Below, in pieces: positions 27,481 through 35,250 of a stretch of 46,272 nucleotides of DNA. Source of the DNA: an uncultured Bacteroides sp. (GTDB taxonomy: Bacteria; Bacteroidota; Bacteroidia; Bacteroidales; Bacteroidaceae); the NCBI GenBank assembly GCA_944321495.1, contig CALULP010000034.1, positions 1-46,272 of the forward strand, in the 5' to 3' direction. The first letter of the stretch is position 1. Every line of letters begins with the position of its first letter. A program made the translations under genes and the position numbers. The notes beneath the pieces are model-generated. The model made no database searches. It was not told the origin of the DNA and saw only the letters and a list, made by a program, of their open reading frames with translations.

Positions 27481-27541
27481 TCAAAAATAGGGGGTAATCT
27501 TCGGAAAAACATCATTTTTTGTGCTTTATCCCCCTTTTTGA
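27481..27541. promoter_or_regulatory. Long imperfect dyad upstream of glnN
   Basis: TCAAAAATAGGGGGTAA (27481-27497) and TTATCCCCCTTTTTGA (27526-27541) are near-complete reverse complements that differ only by short insertions (TA in the left arm, T in the right). The 28-nt centre contains A-run/T-run complementarity as well. It begins 23 bp upstream of the glnN -7 box, where an activator or repressor could act. Confidence 0.5.
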
Positions 27542-27569
27542 AATGTCGCTCTGGAGGTGGCGGAATGCC

Positions 27570-27657
27570 GGTTTGGTAGCGTTGTATCACTGGCTTGGTA
27601 GTGTTGAAACGCTGGTTTGGTAGCATTGAACCGCTACCACGGTAGCGTTGGGACGCT
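27570..27657. repeat. Tandem array, four units of exactly 22 bp, GGTAGCGTTG core
   Basis: Units start at 27570, 27592, 27614 and 27636. The first reads GGTTTGGTAGCGTTGTATCA plus CT; later units keep TGGTAGYRTTG and a terminal CRCT/CGCT. The copies are 60-80 percent alike and abut with no spacers. It lies in the glnN-cdd divergent intergenic region, distal to the glnN dyad. On the minus strand each unit reads CAACGCTACC, resembling the array at 38436-38567. Confidence 0.8.
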
Positions 27658-27728
27658 ACGTTTGCTTGTGTAGAGGCGTCTGGCGGATTTTTTCCGGGAG
27701 AGTTTGCCGTTCCTGTCGTAAAAAACTG

Positions 27729-27736
27729 TAACTTTA
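27729..27736 (+). promoter_or_regulatory. Near-consensus -7 element of cdd
   Basis: TAACTTTA differs from TAnnTTTG only in the last base and lies 59 bp before the cdd ATG at 27796. Confidence 0.3.
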
Positions 27737-27795
27737 GCCTCTGAAGATGCTTTATTGCCGGTGTTGTTGTGTGAATCTATAAAAAATGTATTCTT

Positions 27796-28278
27796 ATGAA
27801 AGAGTTGAATATCCAAATCCCAGTCAAAGTGTATGATTACGCAGATTTGAATGCCGATGACCGTATGCTGGTGGATGCCGCCCGCGAAGCCACGCATCGC
27901 AGTTATGTGCCTTATTCGCATTTTTCCGTGGGGGCGGCTGCCCGCTTGGCGGACGGCACCGTGGTGAGCGGGAGCAACCAGGAGAATGCGGCTTCCCCTT
28001 CCAGCCTTTGTGCCGAACGGACTACCTTGTTCTATGCCAACTCCCGTTATCCCGACCAGGCTGTGGAGGCACTTGCCATAGCTGCCCGCAATGAGAATGG
28101 CGCATTCCTGGCTGACCCCATTTCGCCATGCGGCGCCTGCCGGCAGGTTATGTTGGAAACGGAAACGCGTTTCGGGAAGCCCATGCGTATTTTGCTTTAC
28201 GGTACCCGGTGCATCTATGAACTGTCTGGCGTAGGTTCCCTGCTTCCCCTCTCTTTCAATGCGGAGTCTATGAAGTGA
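27796..28278 (+). CDS. cdd: Cytidine deaminase
   Basis: 160 residues, somewhat longer than the 130-residue homotetrameric forms. The catalytic zinc site is complete: CAERTTLF (Cys ligand plus the proton-shuttling Glu, about 75-82) and PCGACRQ (two Cys ligands, about 116-122). YVPYSHFSVGAAARLADG (about 40-57) is the substrate-binding entry and GSNQENAASPSSL precedes the first zinc ligand. It converts cytidine and deoxycytidine to uridine nucleosides in pyrimidine salvage. The gene is monocistronic and ends at a strong bidirectional terminator shared with proS. Confidence 0.93.
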   Translation: MKELNIQIPVKVYDYADLNADDRMLVDAAREATHRSYVPYSHFSVGAAARLADGTVVSGSNQENAASPSSLCAERTTLFYANSRYPDQAVEALAIAARNENGAFLADPISPCGACRQVMLETETRFGKPMRILLYGTRCIYELSGVGSLLPLSFNAESMK

Positions 28279-28303
28279 TATCCTGCTACTGTATGAAAAA
28301 AAG

Positions 28304-28348
28304 AAGCGCTTGCCTTTTACCCGAAAGGGATGAAGGCAAGCGCTTTTT
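28304..28348. terminator. Bidirectional terminator between cdd and proS
   Basis: AAGCGCTTGCCTT and AAGGCAAGCGCTT are exact reverse complements around a 16-nt loop, with an A-run to the left and a T-run to the right, so it can stop transcription from both sides. Confidence 0.88.
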
Positions 28349-28367
28349 CTGTACTTATGCTTACGGT

Positions 28368-29861
28368 TTAGTATGAACGTGCGAAAATTACCCTGCAGGC
28401 AGAAGGCTTTCCGGTGACCATACATTTGCCCGGTTCCTTGTCGCCGGGTACATACGAATCGAAAGGTATGCAGCGGATGGTGGCTTTGGTCTCTTCCTTG
28501 ATTTTCTCCTCGGTTTCGGTTGTGCCGTCCCAGTGTGCCAGGATGAAACCGCCTTCCTCTATCTTTTGCTTGAACTCGTCGTAAGTGTCTGCTGTCGTGA
28601 TGCGGCGGTTGCGGTAGTCCAATGCTTTTTTGTAGACGTTGGCCTGTATTTCTTCCAGCAGGTCTTTTACGTATTGTTCGATGCCCTCGCACGAGCGGGT
28701 TTCTTTTTCCAGCGTGTCGCGGTGCATGATTTCCATCGTGTTGTTTTCCAAGTCGCGGCCACCCATGACCAGGCGTACAGGGACGCCTTTCAGCTCATAG
28801 TCGGCAAACTTGAAGCCCGGGCGCTTGTTGTCGGCGTTGTCGTATTTTACCGAGATGCCCAAAGCTTTCAGACGGGCAACGATGCCGGCCACTTTCTCGT
28901 CAATCTTGGCCAACATTTCCGCGTTCTTGTAAATGGGGACAATCACCACTTGTATCGGTGCCAGGTGGGGCGGAAGTACCAAGCCGTTGTCATCGGAATG
29001 GGTCATGATAAGGGCACCCATCAGACGGGTAGAAACGCCCCATGAGGTGGCCCATACGTATTCCAGCTTGTTTTCTTTGTTGACGAACTGTACGTCGAAA
29101 GCCTTGGCGAAGTTCTGACCCAAGAAGTGTGAGGTTCCGCTTTGCAAAGCCTTTCCGTCCTGCATCATGGCTTCGATGGTGTACGTGTTGAGCGCACCGG
29201 CAAAACGTTCGTTGGCAGACTTTACTCCCTTGATGACAGGCAGCGCCATGTATTTCTCGGCAAAGTCGGCATAGACATTCAGCATGCGTACTGCTTCGGC
29301 TTCGGCTTCTTCGCGTGTGGCATGGGCGGTATGTCCCTCCTGCCATAAGAATTCTGCCGTGCGCAGGAACAGGCGGGTACGCATCTCCCAACGGAATACG
29401 TTGGCCCACTGGTTGCACAGGATAGGCAGGTCTCGGTATGAGTTGATCCAGTTCTTATAGGTATTCCAAATGATGGTTTCCGATGTGGGGCGGATGATCA
29501 GCTCCTCTTCCAGTTTGGCGGCAGGGTCTACTACGACGCCTCCTCCGTTCGGGTCGTTTTTCAAGCGGTAATGCGTCACTACGGCGCACTCTTTGGCGAA
29601 GCCTTCCACGTGTTCGGCCTCCCGGCTCAGGAATGACTTGGGGATGAGTAACGGGAAATAAGCATTGACGTGCCCGGTTTCCTTGAACATAGCGTCCAGT
29701 TGGTGTTGCATTTTCTCCCAGATGGCATAGCCATAGGGCTTGATGACCATGCAACCGCGCACGGCGGACTGCTCGGCCAAATCAGCCTTGACTACCAACT
29801 CGTTGTACCATTGGGAATAGTTCTCACTACGTTTTGTGAGGTCTTTCAGTTCTACAGCCAT
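28368..29861 (-). CDS. proS: Prolyl-tRNA synthetase (eukaryote/archaeon-like type)
   Basis: 497 residues, lacking the editing insertion of E. coli-type ProRS, and therefore the shorter archaeal/eukaryote-like class. Class II motif 2 is in [21 protein letters not shown] broken over about 150-172, preceded by RPTSETIIW; motif 3 is in [20 protein letters not shown]. The anticodon-binding domain starts near [11 protein letters not shown] (about 285). A C-terminal zinc-type domain ends in VIFARSY, the usual terminal Tyr of this class. It charges tRNA-Pro. The gene has a perfect -7 element upstream and diverges from nudC. Confidence 0.95.
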   Translation of the reverse strand: MAVELKDLTKRSENYSQWYNELVVKADLAEQSAVRGCMVIKPYGYAIWEKMQHQLDAMFKETGHVNAYFPLLIPKSFLSREAEHVEGFAKECAVVTHYRLKNDPNGGGVVVDPAAKLEEELIIRPTSETIIWNTYKNWINSYRDLPILCNQWANVFRWEMRTRLFLRTAEFLWQEGHTAHATREEAEAEAVRMLNVYADFAEKYMALPVIKGVKSANERFAGALNTYTIEAMMQDGKALQSGTSHFLGQNFAKAFDVQFVNKENKLEYVWATSWGVSTRLMGALIMTHSDDNGLVLPPHLAPIQVVIVPIYKNAEMLAKIDEKVAGIVARLKALGISVKYDNADNKRPGFKFADYELKGVPVRLVMGGRDLENNTMEIMHRDTLEKETRSCEGIEQYVKDLLEEIQANVYKKALDYRNRRITTADTYDEFKQKIEEGGFILAHWDGTTETEEKIKEETKATIRCIPFDSYVPGDKEPGKCMVTGKPSACRVIFARSY

Positions 29862-29905
29862 TGTATTTCGTGTTTTTTTTAATTTATCCGGTGTTTAACA
29901 GCCTG

Positions 29906-29913
29906 CAAAGGTA
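29906..29913 (-). promoter_or_regulatory. -7 element of proS
   Basis: CAAAGGTA on the plus strand is TACCTTTG on the minus strand, a perfect match, about 45 bp before the proS ATG. Confidence 0.5.
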
Positions 29914-29924
29914 CGCATTAATAC

Positions 29925-29977
29925 CGAAGAATGAAGAATACGGACGGAAGAATTTCCTTTTTCACGTTCATTCTTCG
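29925..29977. repeat. Perfect 11-bp inverted repeat between the proS and nudC promoters
   Basis: CGAAGAATGAA (29925-29935) and TTCATTCTTCG (29967-29977) are exact reverse complements separated by 31 bp. The left arm is followed by a partial direct copy (GAAGAAT). It lies between the two divergent -7 elements. Confidence 0.5.
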
Positions 29978-30000
29978 TTCTTTATTCAGTCTTTATCCCT

Positions 30001-30008
30001 TATCTTTG
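30001..30008 (+). promoter_or_regulatory. -7 element of nudC
   Basis: TATCTTTG, a perfect match, 24 bp before the nudC ATG at 30032. Confidence 0.5.
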
Positions 30009-30031
30009 CGCCAAGAAAATAGACAATTGTT

Positions 30032-30832
30032 ATGGAGAAAACTTTAATAAATCCCGTCCTTCCTCTGTGTGCTTTCTGTGGTGACCGTCTTTTGTTGAAA
30101 AAGGAAGCAGGGGGGACCCGCCTCCCCTTGGGGGCAGAAATACCCGGACAGGCTGTGCGGGGGAGAGACATCCATTCGGTGCTGTTGCCTACGGGGGAAA
30201 CCGTGCAGGCGGTGGCGCTTGATGAAAAGGAGGCATCGGAAACTGACGCCGGCGAATGGCTGTTTGTGGGGTTGCGCGCTTCTTTTGACTATCTCTCCTT
30301 GGCGGACTATCGTGCCGCCGGAAAAGCTTATCAGATACTTTACTGGGATGCACACAGCCGTTTTTGTCCTGCATGCGGGACGAAAACCGAGCAACAGACG
30401 CCCATTATGAAACGTTGCCCCCGGTGTGGCTTTGAATTGTACCCGCCCATCGCGACTGCCATCATTGTGCTGGTGCGGCGGGGGAAGGATGAAATCTTGA
30501 TGGTTCATGCCCGCAACTTCCGGGGTACGTTCTATGGGTTGGTGGCAGGTTTCGTGGAGGCCGGCGAAACGCTGGAACAGTGCGTCGCCCGTGAAGTGCG
30601 TGAAGAAACCGGGTTGTCAGTCAAGAACATCCGCTATTTTGACAGCCAGCCATGGCCATACCCCAGCGGGTTGATGGTAGGCTTTATGGCCGACTATGAC
30701 GGCGGTTCTATCAAGTTGCAGGATGATGAGTTGAGCGCTGCGGCATTCTACCATCGCGACAATCTGCCGGAATTGCCCCAGAAACTGAGTATCGCCCGCC
30801 GGCTGATCGAGGCCTGGATACAGGAGGGCTGA
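30032..30832 (+). CDS. nudC: NAD(H) pyrophosphatase / NAD-decapping Nudix hydrolase NudC
   Basis: 266 residues. The zinc ribbon CPACG...CPRCG (about 113-136) precedes the Nudix box GFVEAGETLEQCVAREVREE completed by TGL (about 173-195). The NudC-specific motif SQPWPYPSGLM, which recognises the NAD nicotinamide side, follows at about 208-218. The enzyme splits NADH into NMNH and AMP and, in other bacteria, removes NAD caps from RNA. It is monocistronic, with its own -7 element, and converges with the exported-protein gene at 30873. Confidence 0.92.
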   Translation: MEKTLINPVLPLCAFCGDRLLLKKEAGGTRLPLGAEIPGQAVRGRDIHSVLLPTGETVQAVALDEKEASETDAGEWLFVGLRASFDYLSLADYRAAGKAYQILYWDAHSRFCPACGTKTEQQTPIMKRCPRCGFELYPPIATAIIVLVRRGKDEILMVHARNFRGTFYGLVAGFVEAGETLEQCVAREVREETGLSVKNIRYFDSQPWPYPSGLMVGFMADYDGGSIKLQDDELSAAAFYHRDNLPELPQKLSIARRLIEAWIQEG

Positions 30833-30872
30833 CCTCCGTTGAAAGGTGCGGAAAGGCTTATCTAAGTAGCCC

Positions 30873-31415
30873 TTATTTTGTGCCGGGATTTCTCTTGGGT
30901 ATGGTGACCGAATCCCCATACGCCTTTAGCACTTCCAGCGTGCGGGCGCGTCGTCGGGCTGCTCTCCAGTTTAAGACGTCTTTGGAGAAAATGTACATCA
31001 GGTTGATGCCCGACGGTGGATTGCTGGAAGCTACGGCACCCAAGGTCATGCCGCGCGGGCGGTCGATATCAATCTTGCGTTGGTAGACGGGATCCCAATT
31101 GTAGGCCGTATGGGCTGTGTATGGGCGCAGGGTGAGTCTCACTTTGGGCCGGTTGGACCGGGAGTCCCGTGGAGAGTAGGGGAGTGATTTGTCCGGTTCC
31201 AGCCAGTTTTTCTGTTCCGAAACTTGGGGAATGCCTATGTGCGTGTTCTGTTCCAGTTCTTTCAGCGCATCGGGGTTCAGTTTAATCTCGCCTTCCTGTT
31301 CCAGCAGTTTTTGCAGGCGCAAGGAGTCTTGCGCGCTCCACACCTGGCCGTACAAGGACAGGGAAACTGCGGCGAACAGTCCCAGCAGGCAGACAAATCG
31401 TCTCATCTTGAACAA
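30873..31415 (-). CDS. Exported protein of unknown function (last gene of the ECF sigma operon)
   Basis: 180 residues. A signal peptide (MRRFVCLLGLFAAVSLSLYG, starting at residue 4, ending near 23) leads into QVWSAQDSLRLQKLLEQEGE. The mature part is polar, with a Pro/Arg-rich middle and TLGAVASSNPPSGINLMYIFS near 130-150. It resembles Bacteroides-only families such as DUF4858, but I am not certain of that. It starts 30 bp after the lipoprotein gene on the same strand, so it is probably the fourth gene of the sigma operon. The true start may be the ATG at 31406, which gives a cleaner signal peptide. Confidence 0.65.
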   Translation of the reverse strand: MFKMRRFVCLLGLFAAVSLSLYGQVWSAQDSLRLQKLLEQEGEIKLNPDALKELEQNTHIGIPQVSEQKNWLEPDKSLPYSPRDSRSNRPKVRLTLRPYTAHTAYNWDPVYQRKIDIDRPRGMTLGAVASSNPPSGINLMYIFSKDVLNWRAARRRARTLEVLKAYGDSVTIPKRNPGTK

Positions 31416-31445
31416 GGTTTTGTTTTCCGGAGAATAAGCGTGTGC

Positions 31446-31988
31446 TTACCACCACATGTAGTCGCTTCCGCAGAGCGGTTCGTCAAAGCAAGGGTCTATG
31501 GTCCACATGGTACGCGGATATTTACGCCCTTCCCACCAATTGCGGTAACGCTGTACGGCATCCAGTACTTCTTCGTCCGATAAGAAGTAAATGCCTTCGT
31601 AATCTTCGGCATCTACATGCACCATTTTGCAGCCCATCGAGGCATTATGTCCCAAGCGGATAGATTCGATGGTCCATAGGAGGCATTCGCCCAGGCGAAG
31701 TTTTCCGCCTGCGGAATAAGATACCGGTGCCAGCGGGAAAGCCGGGATTTCGGAAAGGTCGTCTGCATACTTCAGTAAGGTCTCGATGTCATCGGTCGTG
31801 AACTTGGGCATATACCCGGCCTGATCAGTCTCTAGTATGGCCAACTTCCCTGATTTCAGCTGGTTGACAAATATTTCTACATCGGGATGCTCGTAATCGA
31901 ATACTCCTTGTGTACAGGAACTGAATGTCGCGGCTATACATATTATATATATCCAGCTTTTTATCTGGGAAAATATTCTGCTATTCAT
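31446..31988 (-). CDS. Lipoprotein of unknown function in the ECF sigma operon
   Basis: 180 residues. The lipoprotein signal SWIYIICIAATFSSC has its acylated Cys at about 25. The mature protein includes HPDVEIFVNQLKSGK, GYMPKFTTDDIETLLKYADD, a Gly-Gly-Lys loop and a helical QRYRNWWEG region, and ends in LCGSDYMWW. It looks like a folded single domain, perhaps a Bacteroides DUF (possibly DUF4943), which I cannot confirm. It begins 21 bp after the beta-barrel gene and is followed at 30 bp by the exported protein, which supports one transcript. Location is presumably outer membrane. Confidence 0.65.
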   Translation of the reverse strand: MNSRIFSQIKSWIYIICIAATFSSCTQGVFDYEHPDVEIFVNQLKSGKLAILETDQAGYMPKFTTDDIETLLKYADDLSEIPAFPLAPVSYSAGGKLRLGECLLWTIESIRLGHNASMGCKMVHVDAEDYEGIYFLSDEEVLDAVQRYRNWWEGRKYPRTMWTIDPCFDEPLCGSDYMWW

Positions 31989-32009
31989 TGTAGTAGGGTT
32001 GACGTTAAA

Positions 32010-33074
32010 TTAGAAAGACATCCTCATCCCGCACAGCAGGTTCAGGTTTGTGGGACGTTCCGTGTGTGGTGTCCGGGTGGAAGAACTTGTCCCAAAATGA
32101 TGGGAAACGGAAGGCTCGGCAAAAAGGGCGAACCGTTCGTTCACATCGTAACGGATGCCTACCCCTGCCAGTAAAGAGAGTTGTACCGGTTCTGCTTTAA
32201 AGCTGTTGTTGCCGGTGCCGGCAATGCATTTTTCTGCTGCCCCTCCCGCCATGGCGTAGAAATCCCAGCGGGAACTACTTGCCAATAAAACGTCCAGCCG
32301 TAAGGGAATGTTCAAAGTGTGCAAAGTTTGTCCTGCTTCCAGGCGGTTGTATTGCAGGCCTGTTTCCAACGAAAGCCGTTTGTTTAGCCGTCGCTCTACA
32401 AAGACACCTGCTGCCAAGGGAGCGGCATATCCTTTTCCCGGCAGGGAAGTGCCAAGTCCCAGTTTGACAGCCCATTTTGCTGCATTGTAATCGTTTTCTG
32501 CCGGTAATGCCGCTGTAGGTTCCTCGTTGCCCTCAGTACAGGTTGTGCGGGAAGAATATGTTCCGGCGTGTGACACCGGGTTGTAAGGCATGTCTTGGCG
32601 GTGTGTTTGCCCGTATTGCTTTTGGGTGATGGTGATGGAAACATGTACCGATACCGTTTCCTCTTCCGTAGGTTCAGCATGGGCAGAAGCGTTGCGAAGT
32701 GAGGATGCTGGCAGTTGCTTCCCGTGCGGTTGTGGCTTTGCAGCAATGGGACGGTATGCTGATGGCATGGTTTCTTGTACACCGGTGTCTGTCAGTTCTG
32801 CTTGTGGAAGCAAGGCAGCAGCCTGTGTAAATGCTTCTTTCACCTCATCGCGCGTGGAGAAGTACCAGAATGTGGCTGAAGCGAATCCCAATACCAGTAA
32901 CACTGAAGCGGCGGCAGCCAACCGCGGCAGCCAGTTGCGCACAGGCAGCCGGCGGGGGACTTCAGCAGTTGCCAGGTCCTGTTCCAATGCCTGCCAGAAG
33001 CCTTCGCGTACTTCCATGCCGGCATCCGACAAACGGCTACGGAACATGTCGGTTAGGTCATTTTCTCTTTTCAT
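32010..33074 (-). CDS. Putative anti-sigma/beta-barrel fusion protein
   Basis: 354 residues in four parts. A cytoplasmic N-terminus (1-46, NDLTDMFRSRLSDAGM, then VREGFWQALEQDL) resembles the short sigma-binding regions seen next to Bacteroidetes ECF factors. One membrane span follows (about 47-70, LPRLAAAASVLLVLGFASAT). A Pro/Thr/Gln-rich linker of about 130 residues comes next. The C-terminal part (about 195-354, KWAVKLGLGTSLPG to LLCGMRMSF) has alternating beta strands ending in Phe, like OMP_b-brl porin-family domains. Its start overlaps the sigma gene by 17 bp, so it is translationally coupled and likely controls that sigma factor. Whether the barrel inserts in the outer membrane while the N-terminus spans the inner membrane is unknown. 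Confidence 0.7.
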   Translation of the reverse strand: MKRENDLTDMFRSRLSDAGMEVREGFWQALEQDLATAEVPRRLPVRNWLPRLAAAASVLLVLGFASATFWYFSTRDEVKEAFTQAAALLPQAELTDTGVQETMPSAYRPIAAKPQPHGKQLPASSLRNASAHAEPTEEETVSVHVSITITQKQYGQTHRQDMPYNPVSHAGTYSSRTTCTEGNEEPTAALPAENDYNAAKWAVKLGLGTSLPGKGYAAPLAAGVFVERRLNKRLSLETGLQYNRLEAGQTLHTLNIPLRLDVLLASSSRWDFYAMAGGAAEKCIAGTGNNSFKAEPVQLSLLAGVGIRYDVNERFALFAEPSVSHHFGTSSSTRTPHTERPTNLNLLCGMRMSF

Positions 33075-33627
33075 GCTCTGTGTATTCTTTAATTCTCTGT
33101 ATCAACATGTTTTTTGCCCGGTGCAGTTGGGATGTGGACGTGTGCTCTTTGATGTGGAGCAAATCTGCAATCTCTTTGTGGCTTTTTCCTTCAAAGACAA
33201 AGAGGTTGAATACGGTCCTGCATCCTACGGGTAGTTCCGCCACAAACTCCATTAAAGTTCCTGTCGGTAAGTTTTCACATTCTTCCACGGCTCTCGATTC
33301 GTCGTCTGCCATGTCGGGCAGTTGCTCCTCGTATGAAATCAGCCGGTTTGTACGTTGTTGCTGGCGCAGGTAATCAATGGCTTGGGTGACCATGATACGT
33401 GTCAGCCACGACTGCAGCCGGCATTCGCCGCGAAAAGTGAAATGGGTAAAAACTTTGATAAACCCATCGTGCAACACATCGTGGGCTGCATCCACATCAC
33501 CGATATACCGGTAGCACACTGCCAACATCTGTTTGGAGTAACGGGTGTATAGTTCCTTTCGGGCGGTGTTGTCACCTGCCCGGCATCCTTCAACCAATTC
33601 TATCTCCGTGTCCAATGTCGACGTCAT
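33058..33627 (-). CDS. ECF-type RNA polymerase sigma factor
   Basis: 189 residues. Region 2 (about 20-90) contains LYTRYSKQMLAVCYRYIG and AHDVLHDGFIKVFTHF, the core-binding and -10-reading helices, then LQSWLTRIMVTQAIDYLR. Region 4 (about 130-185) contains LPVGCRTVFNLFVFEGKSHK and EIADLLHIKEHTSTSQLHRA, the -35-reading helix-turn-helix. The linker (MADDESRAVEECENLP) is acidic. It starts a four-gene set with the putative anti-sigma barrel, a lipoprotein and an exported protein. It lies 150 bp after nadC; I found no TAnnTTTG element there, which would fit self-directed transcription from a different promoter type. Confidence 0.9.
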   Translation of the reverse strand: MTSTLDTEIELVEGCRAGDNTARKELYTRYSKQMLAVCYRYIGDVDAAHDVLHDGFIKVFTHFTFRGECRLQSWLTRIMVTQAIDYLRQQQRTNRLISYEEQLPDMADDESRAVEECENLPTGTLMEFVAELPVGCRTVFNLFVFEGKSHKEIADLLHIKEHTSTSQLHRAKNMLIQRIKEYTEHEKRK

Positions 33628-33777
33628 TTTGTGGACGCTTCCCGCGTCGTTTGTTTATAAGACGTAAGCAAACTTGAAATGCTGCTGAATTTATCCTTAA
33701 AAGAAGTTAAACAAAAAATGAATACCAGTAAACATAAAAAGTCCTTTTTGAAGTCTCGCCTTTGCCAAGCCCTGTTG

Positions 33778-34626
33778 TCAACACGCCTTGAAGCTCATGT
33801 CGAGCCCTTTGACGGAGTGTGTCAAGGCGCCGACCGATATGAAATCGACTCCGCATTCGGCATAATCGCGCAACGTGTCGAATGTAATGCCGCCCGATGA
33901 TTCTGTTTCATAACGTCCGCCTACCATTTCCACAGCTTGGCGGGTCAGTTCCGGCGTGAAGTTGTCGAACATGATGCGGTCCACGCCTCCCAGGTCAAGG
34001 ACCTGTTGCAGTTCGTCAAGGTTCCGCACCTCTATTTCAATTTTCAGGTCTTTGCCTTTTTCCCGGCAATATTCTTTGGCGCGCGTGATGGCTTTATCTA
34101 TGCCGCCGGCAAAGTCTACATGGTTGTCTTTCAGTAGAATCATGTCAAACAGACCGATGCGGTGGTTCACCCCTCCGCCAATCTTTACTGCCATCTTTTC
34201 CAGGATGCGCATGCCCGGTGTCGTCTTGCGGGTGTCGAGCACACGGGTATGTGTGCCTTTCAGTTGCTCGGCGTATTTGCGGGTCATGGTGGCGATGCCG
34301 CTCATGCGCTGCATGATGTTCAGCATCAGGCGTTCGGTCTGTAACAGCGACTGCACTTTGCCTTCCACGGTCATGGGTATGTCGCCCGGCTTTACTTCGG
34401 TGCCGTCGTTCATGAATACTTCTACTTTCATGGTGGGGTCGAAGCGGCGGAACACTTCTTTTGCCACTTCGATGCCTGCTAGGATGCCCGGTTCTTTAAT
34501 CAGTAACTTGGATTTTCCCATGGCAGTGGCGGGTATGCACGAAAGCGTGGTGTGGTCGCCATCGCCTATGTCTTCTGCGAAAGCCAGGTCTATTAGCCTG
34601 TCAATCAGTTCTTGTTCTTTATTCAT
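33778..34626 (-). CDS. nadC: Quinolinate (nicotinate-nucleotide) phosphoribosyltransferase
   Basis: 282 residues, normal length. Makes nicotinate mononucleotide from quinolinate and PRPP with loss of CO2 in NAD synthesis. Key segments are LNIMQRMSGIAT, the Arg/Lys-rich VLDTRKTTPGMR, VKIGGGVNHRIGLFDMILLK with the conserved Asn-His-Arg, IEIEVRNLDE, and the C-terminal phosphate site SSGGITFDTLRDYAE and GVDFISVGALTHS. Its ATG overlaps the end of the upstream DUF4783 gene by 8 bp, so they are co-translated. No nadA or nadB is adjacent. Confidence 0.94.
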   Translation of the reverse strand: MNKEQELIDRLIDLAFAEDIGDGDHTTLSCIPATAMGKSKLLIKEPGILAGIEVAKEVFRRFDPTMKVEVFMNDGTEVKPGDIPMTVEGKVQSLLQTERLMLNIMQRMSGIATMTRKYAEQLKGTHTRVLDTRKTTPGMRILEKMAVKIGGGVNHRIGLFDMILLKDNHVDFAGGIDKAITRAKEYCREKGKDLKIEIEVRNLDELQQVLDLGGVDRIMFDNFTPELTRQAVEMVGGRYETESSGGITFDTLRDYAECGVDFISVGALTHSVKGLDMSFKAC

Positions 34627-35011
34627 TGTTCGGATCTATTCTTATTTGGTGAATACAATATTGGTTCTGTTCTTTTTTGAAGAAACAATGCACGCGCCAC
34701 GTCCCGTTGCCGGTAGTCAGGGTACCAATCATGAACCCGGACTCGTCACGCTTGCCCTCGTGGTTCAGCTTGAAACCTTGTACCGGGTTGTCGGTGAAGA
34801 AAGCAGTCAACGCCTTTTGCGCCCCCTGCCGGTCGGTGCGGGTCATTTTGCCTTGGATGATGACGTTCACTTCGTCCCCCAGGATGTTTGCCAGTTCCCG
34901 GGGAGCCCCTTTGCTGAAAGCTGCGGTAACCCCTTGCCGGACATCCTGTGCCCACAAGGCGGATGTTGCCATCAGGAAGACCGCCAGCCAAATAACCACT
35001 CGCTGTTTCAT
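34619..35011 (-). CDS. Exported DUF4783-like small protein
   Basis: 130 residues from the ATG at 35011, or 134 from 35023. The former gives a leader of about 20 nt after the -7 element and a clean signal peptide MKQRVVIWLAVFLMATSALW. The mature domain (about 22-130) reads DVRQGVTAAFSKGAPRELAN, NVIIQGKMTRTDRQGAQKAL and WRVHCFFKKEQNQYCIHQIR; this cystatin/NTF2-like pattern matches the Bacteroidetes family DUF4783. It probably sits in the periplasm; function is unknown. It overlaps the start of nadC by 8 bp, an arrangement I believe is common in Bacteroides. Confidence 0.75.
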   Translation of the reverse strand: MKQRVVIWLAVFLMATSALWAQDVRQGVTAAFSKGAPRELANILGDEVNVIIQGKMTRTDRQGAQKALTAFFTDNPVQGFKLNHEGKRDESGFMIGTLTTGNGTWRVHCFFKKEQNQYCIHQIRIDPNNE

Positions 35012-35034
35012 TTGTATAAGCATTTATGGATGGG

Positions 35035-35042
35035 CAAAGTTA
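35035..35042 (-). promoter_or_regulatory. -7 element of the DUF4783-nadC operon
   Basis: CAAAGTTA on the plus strand is TAACTTTG on the minus strand, a perfect match, 23 bp before the ATG at 35011. Confidence 0.5.
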
Positions 35043-35213
35043 AACATTAATTATGAAATCCAAAGGATGAGGGTGCGGAAATCGTCGGTACTGCCCTGTC
35101 TTGCCTCTTCTTGCCGGCGGGAAAGGCTCATCAAAGTAGTATGTATAGGGGGAATCATGTACGATGATTCCTAAAATGCGCCCTGCCGGTAGCTTAATGT
35201 TGCCGGATTTTGT

Positions 35214-35221
35214 TACCTTTG
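35214..35221 (+). promoter_or_regulatory. -7 element of the esterase gene
   Basis: TACCTTTG, a perfect match, 29 bp before the ATG at 35251. It lies downstream of the in-frame ATG at 35164, which is thereby excluded. Confidence 0.5.
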
Positions 35222-35250
35222 TGTCCGTAAGAAAACGTTATAAAAAAACA

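Noticed and set aside
27570..27657. CRISPR array as explanation for the tandem repeats
   Set aside because: Units abut with no unique spacers, the period is 22 bp and no cas genes are present. The same applies to the arrays at 18521 and 38436.
27634..28692. 352-codon minus-strand frame across cdd and the end of proS
   Set aside because: It runs through cdd, the strong bidirectional terminator and proS, in a frame that reads Arg/His/Gly-rich noise.
30851..30869. 19-mer GAAAGGCTTATCTAAGTAG similar to 35121-35139 (17 of 19 identical)
   Set aside because: Several such pairs are expected by chance in a window of this size, and the flanks do not align.
35151..35171. Palindrome GGAATCAT-N5-ATGATTCC upstream of the esterase promoter
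   Set aside because: Arms of 8 bp with short spacers are expected several times per 46 kb by chance, and there is no supporting context.
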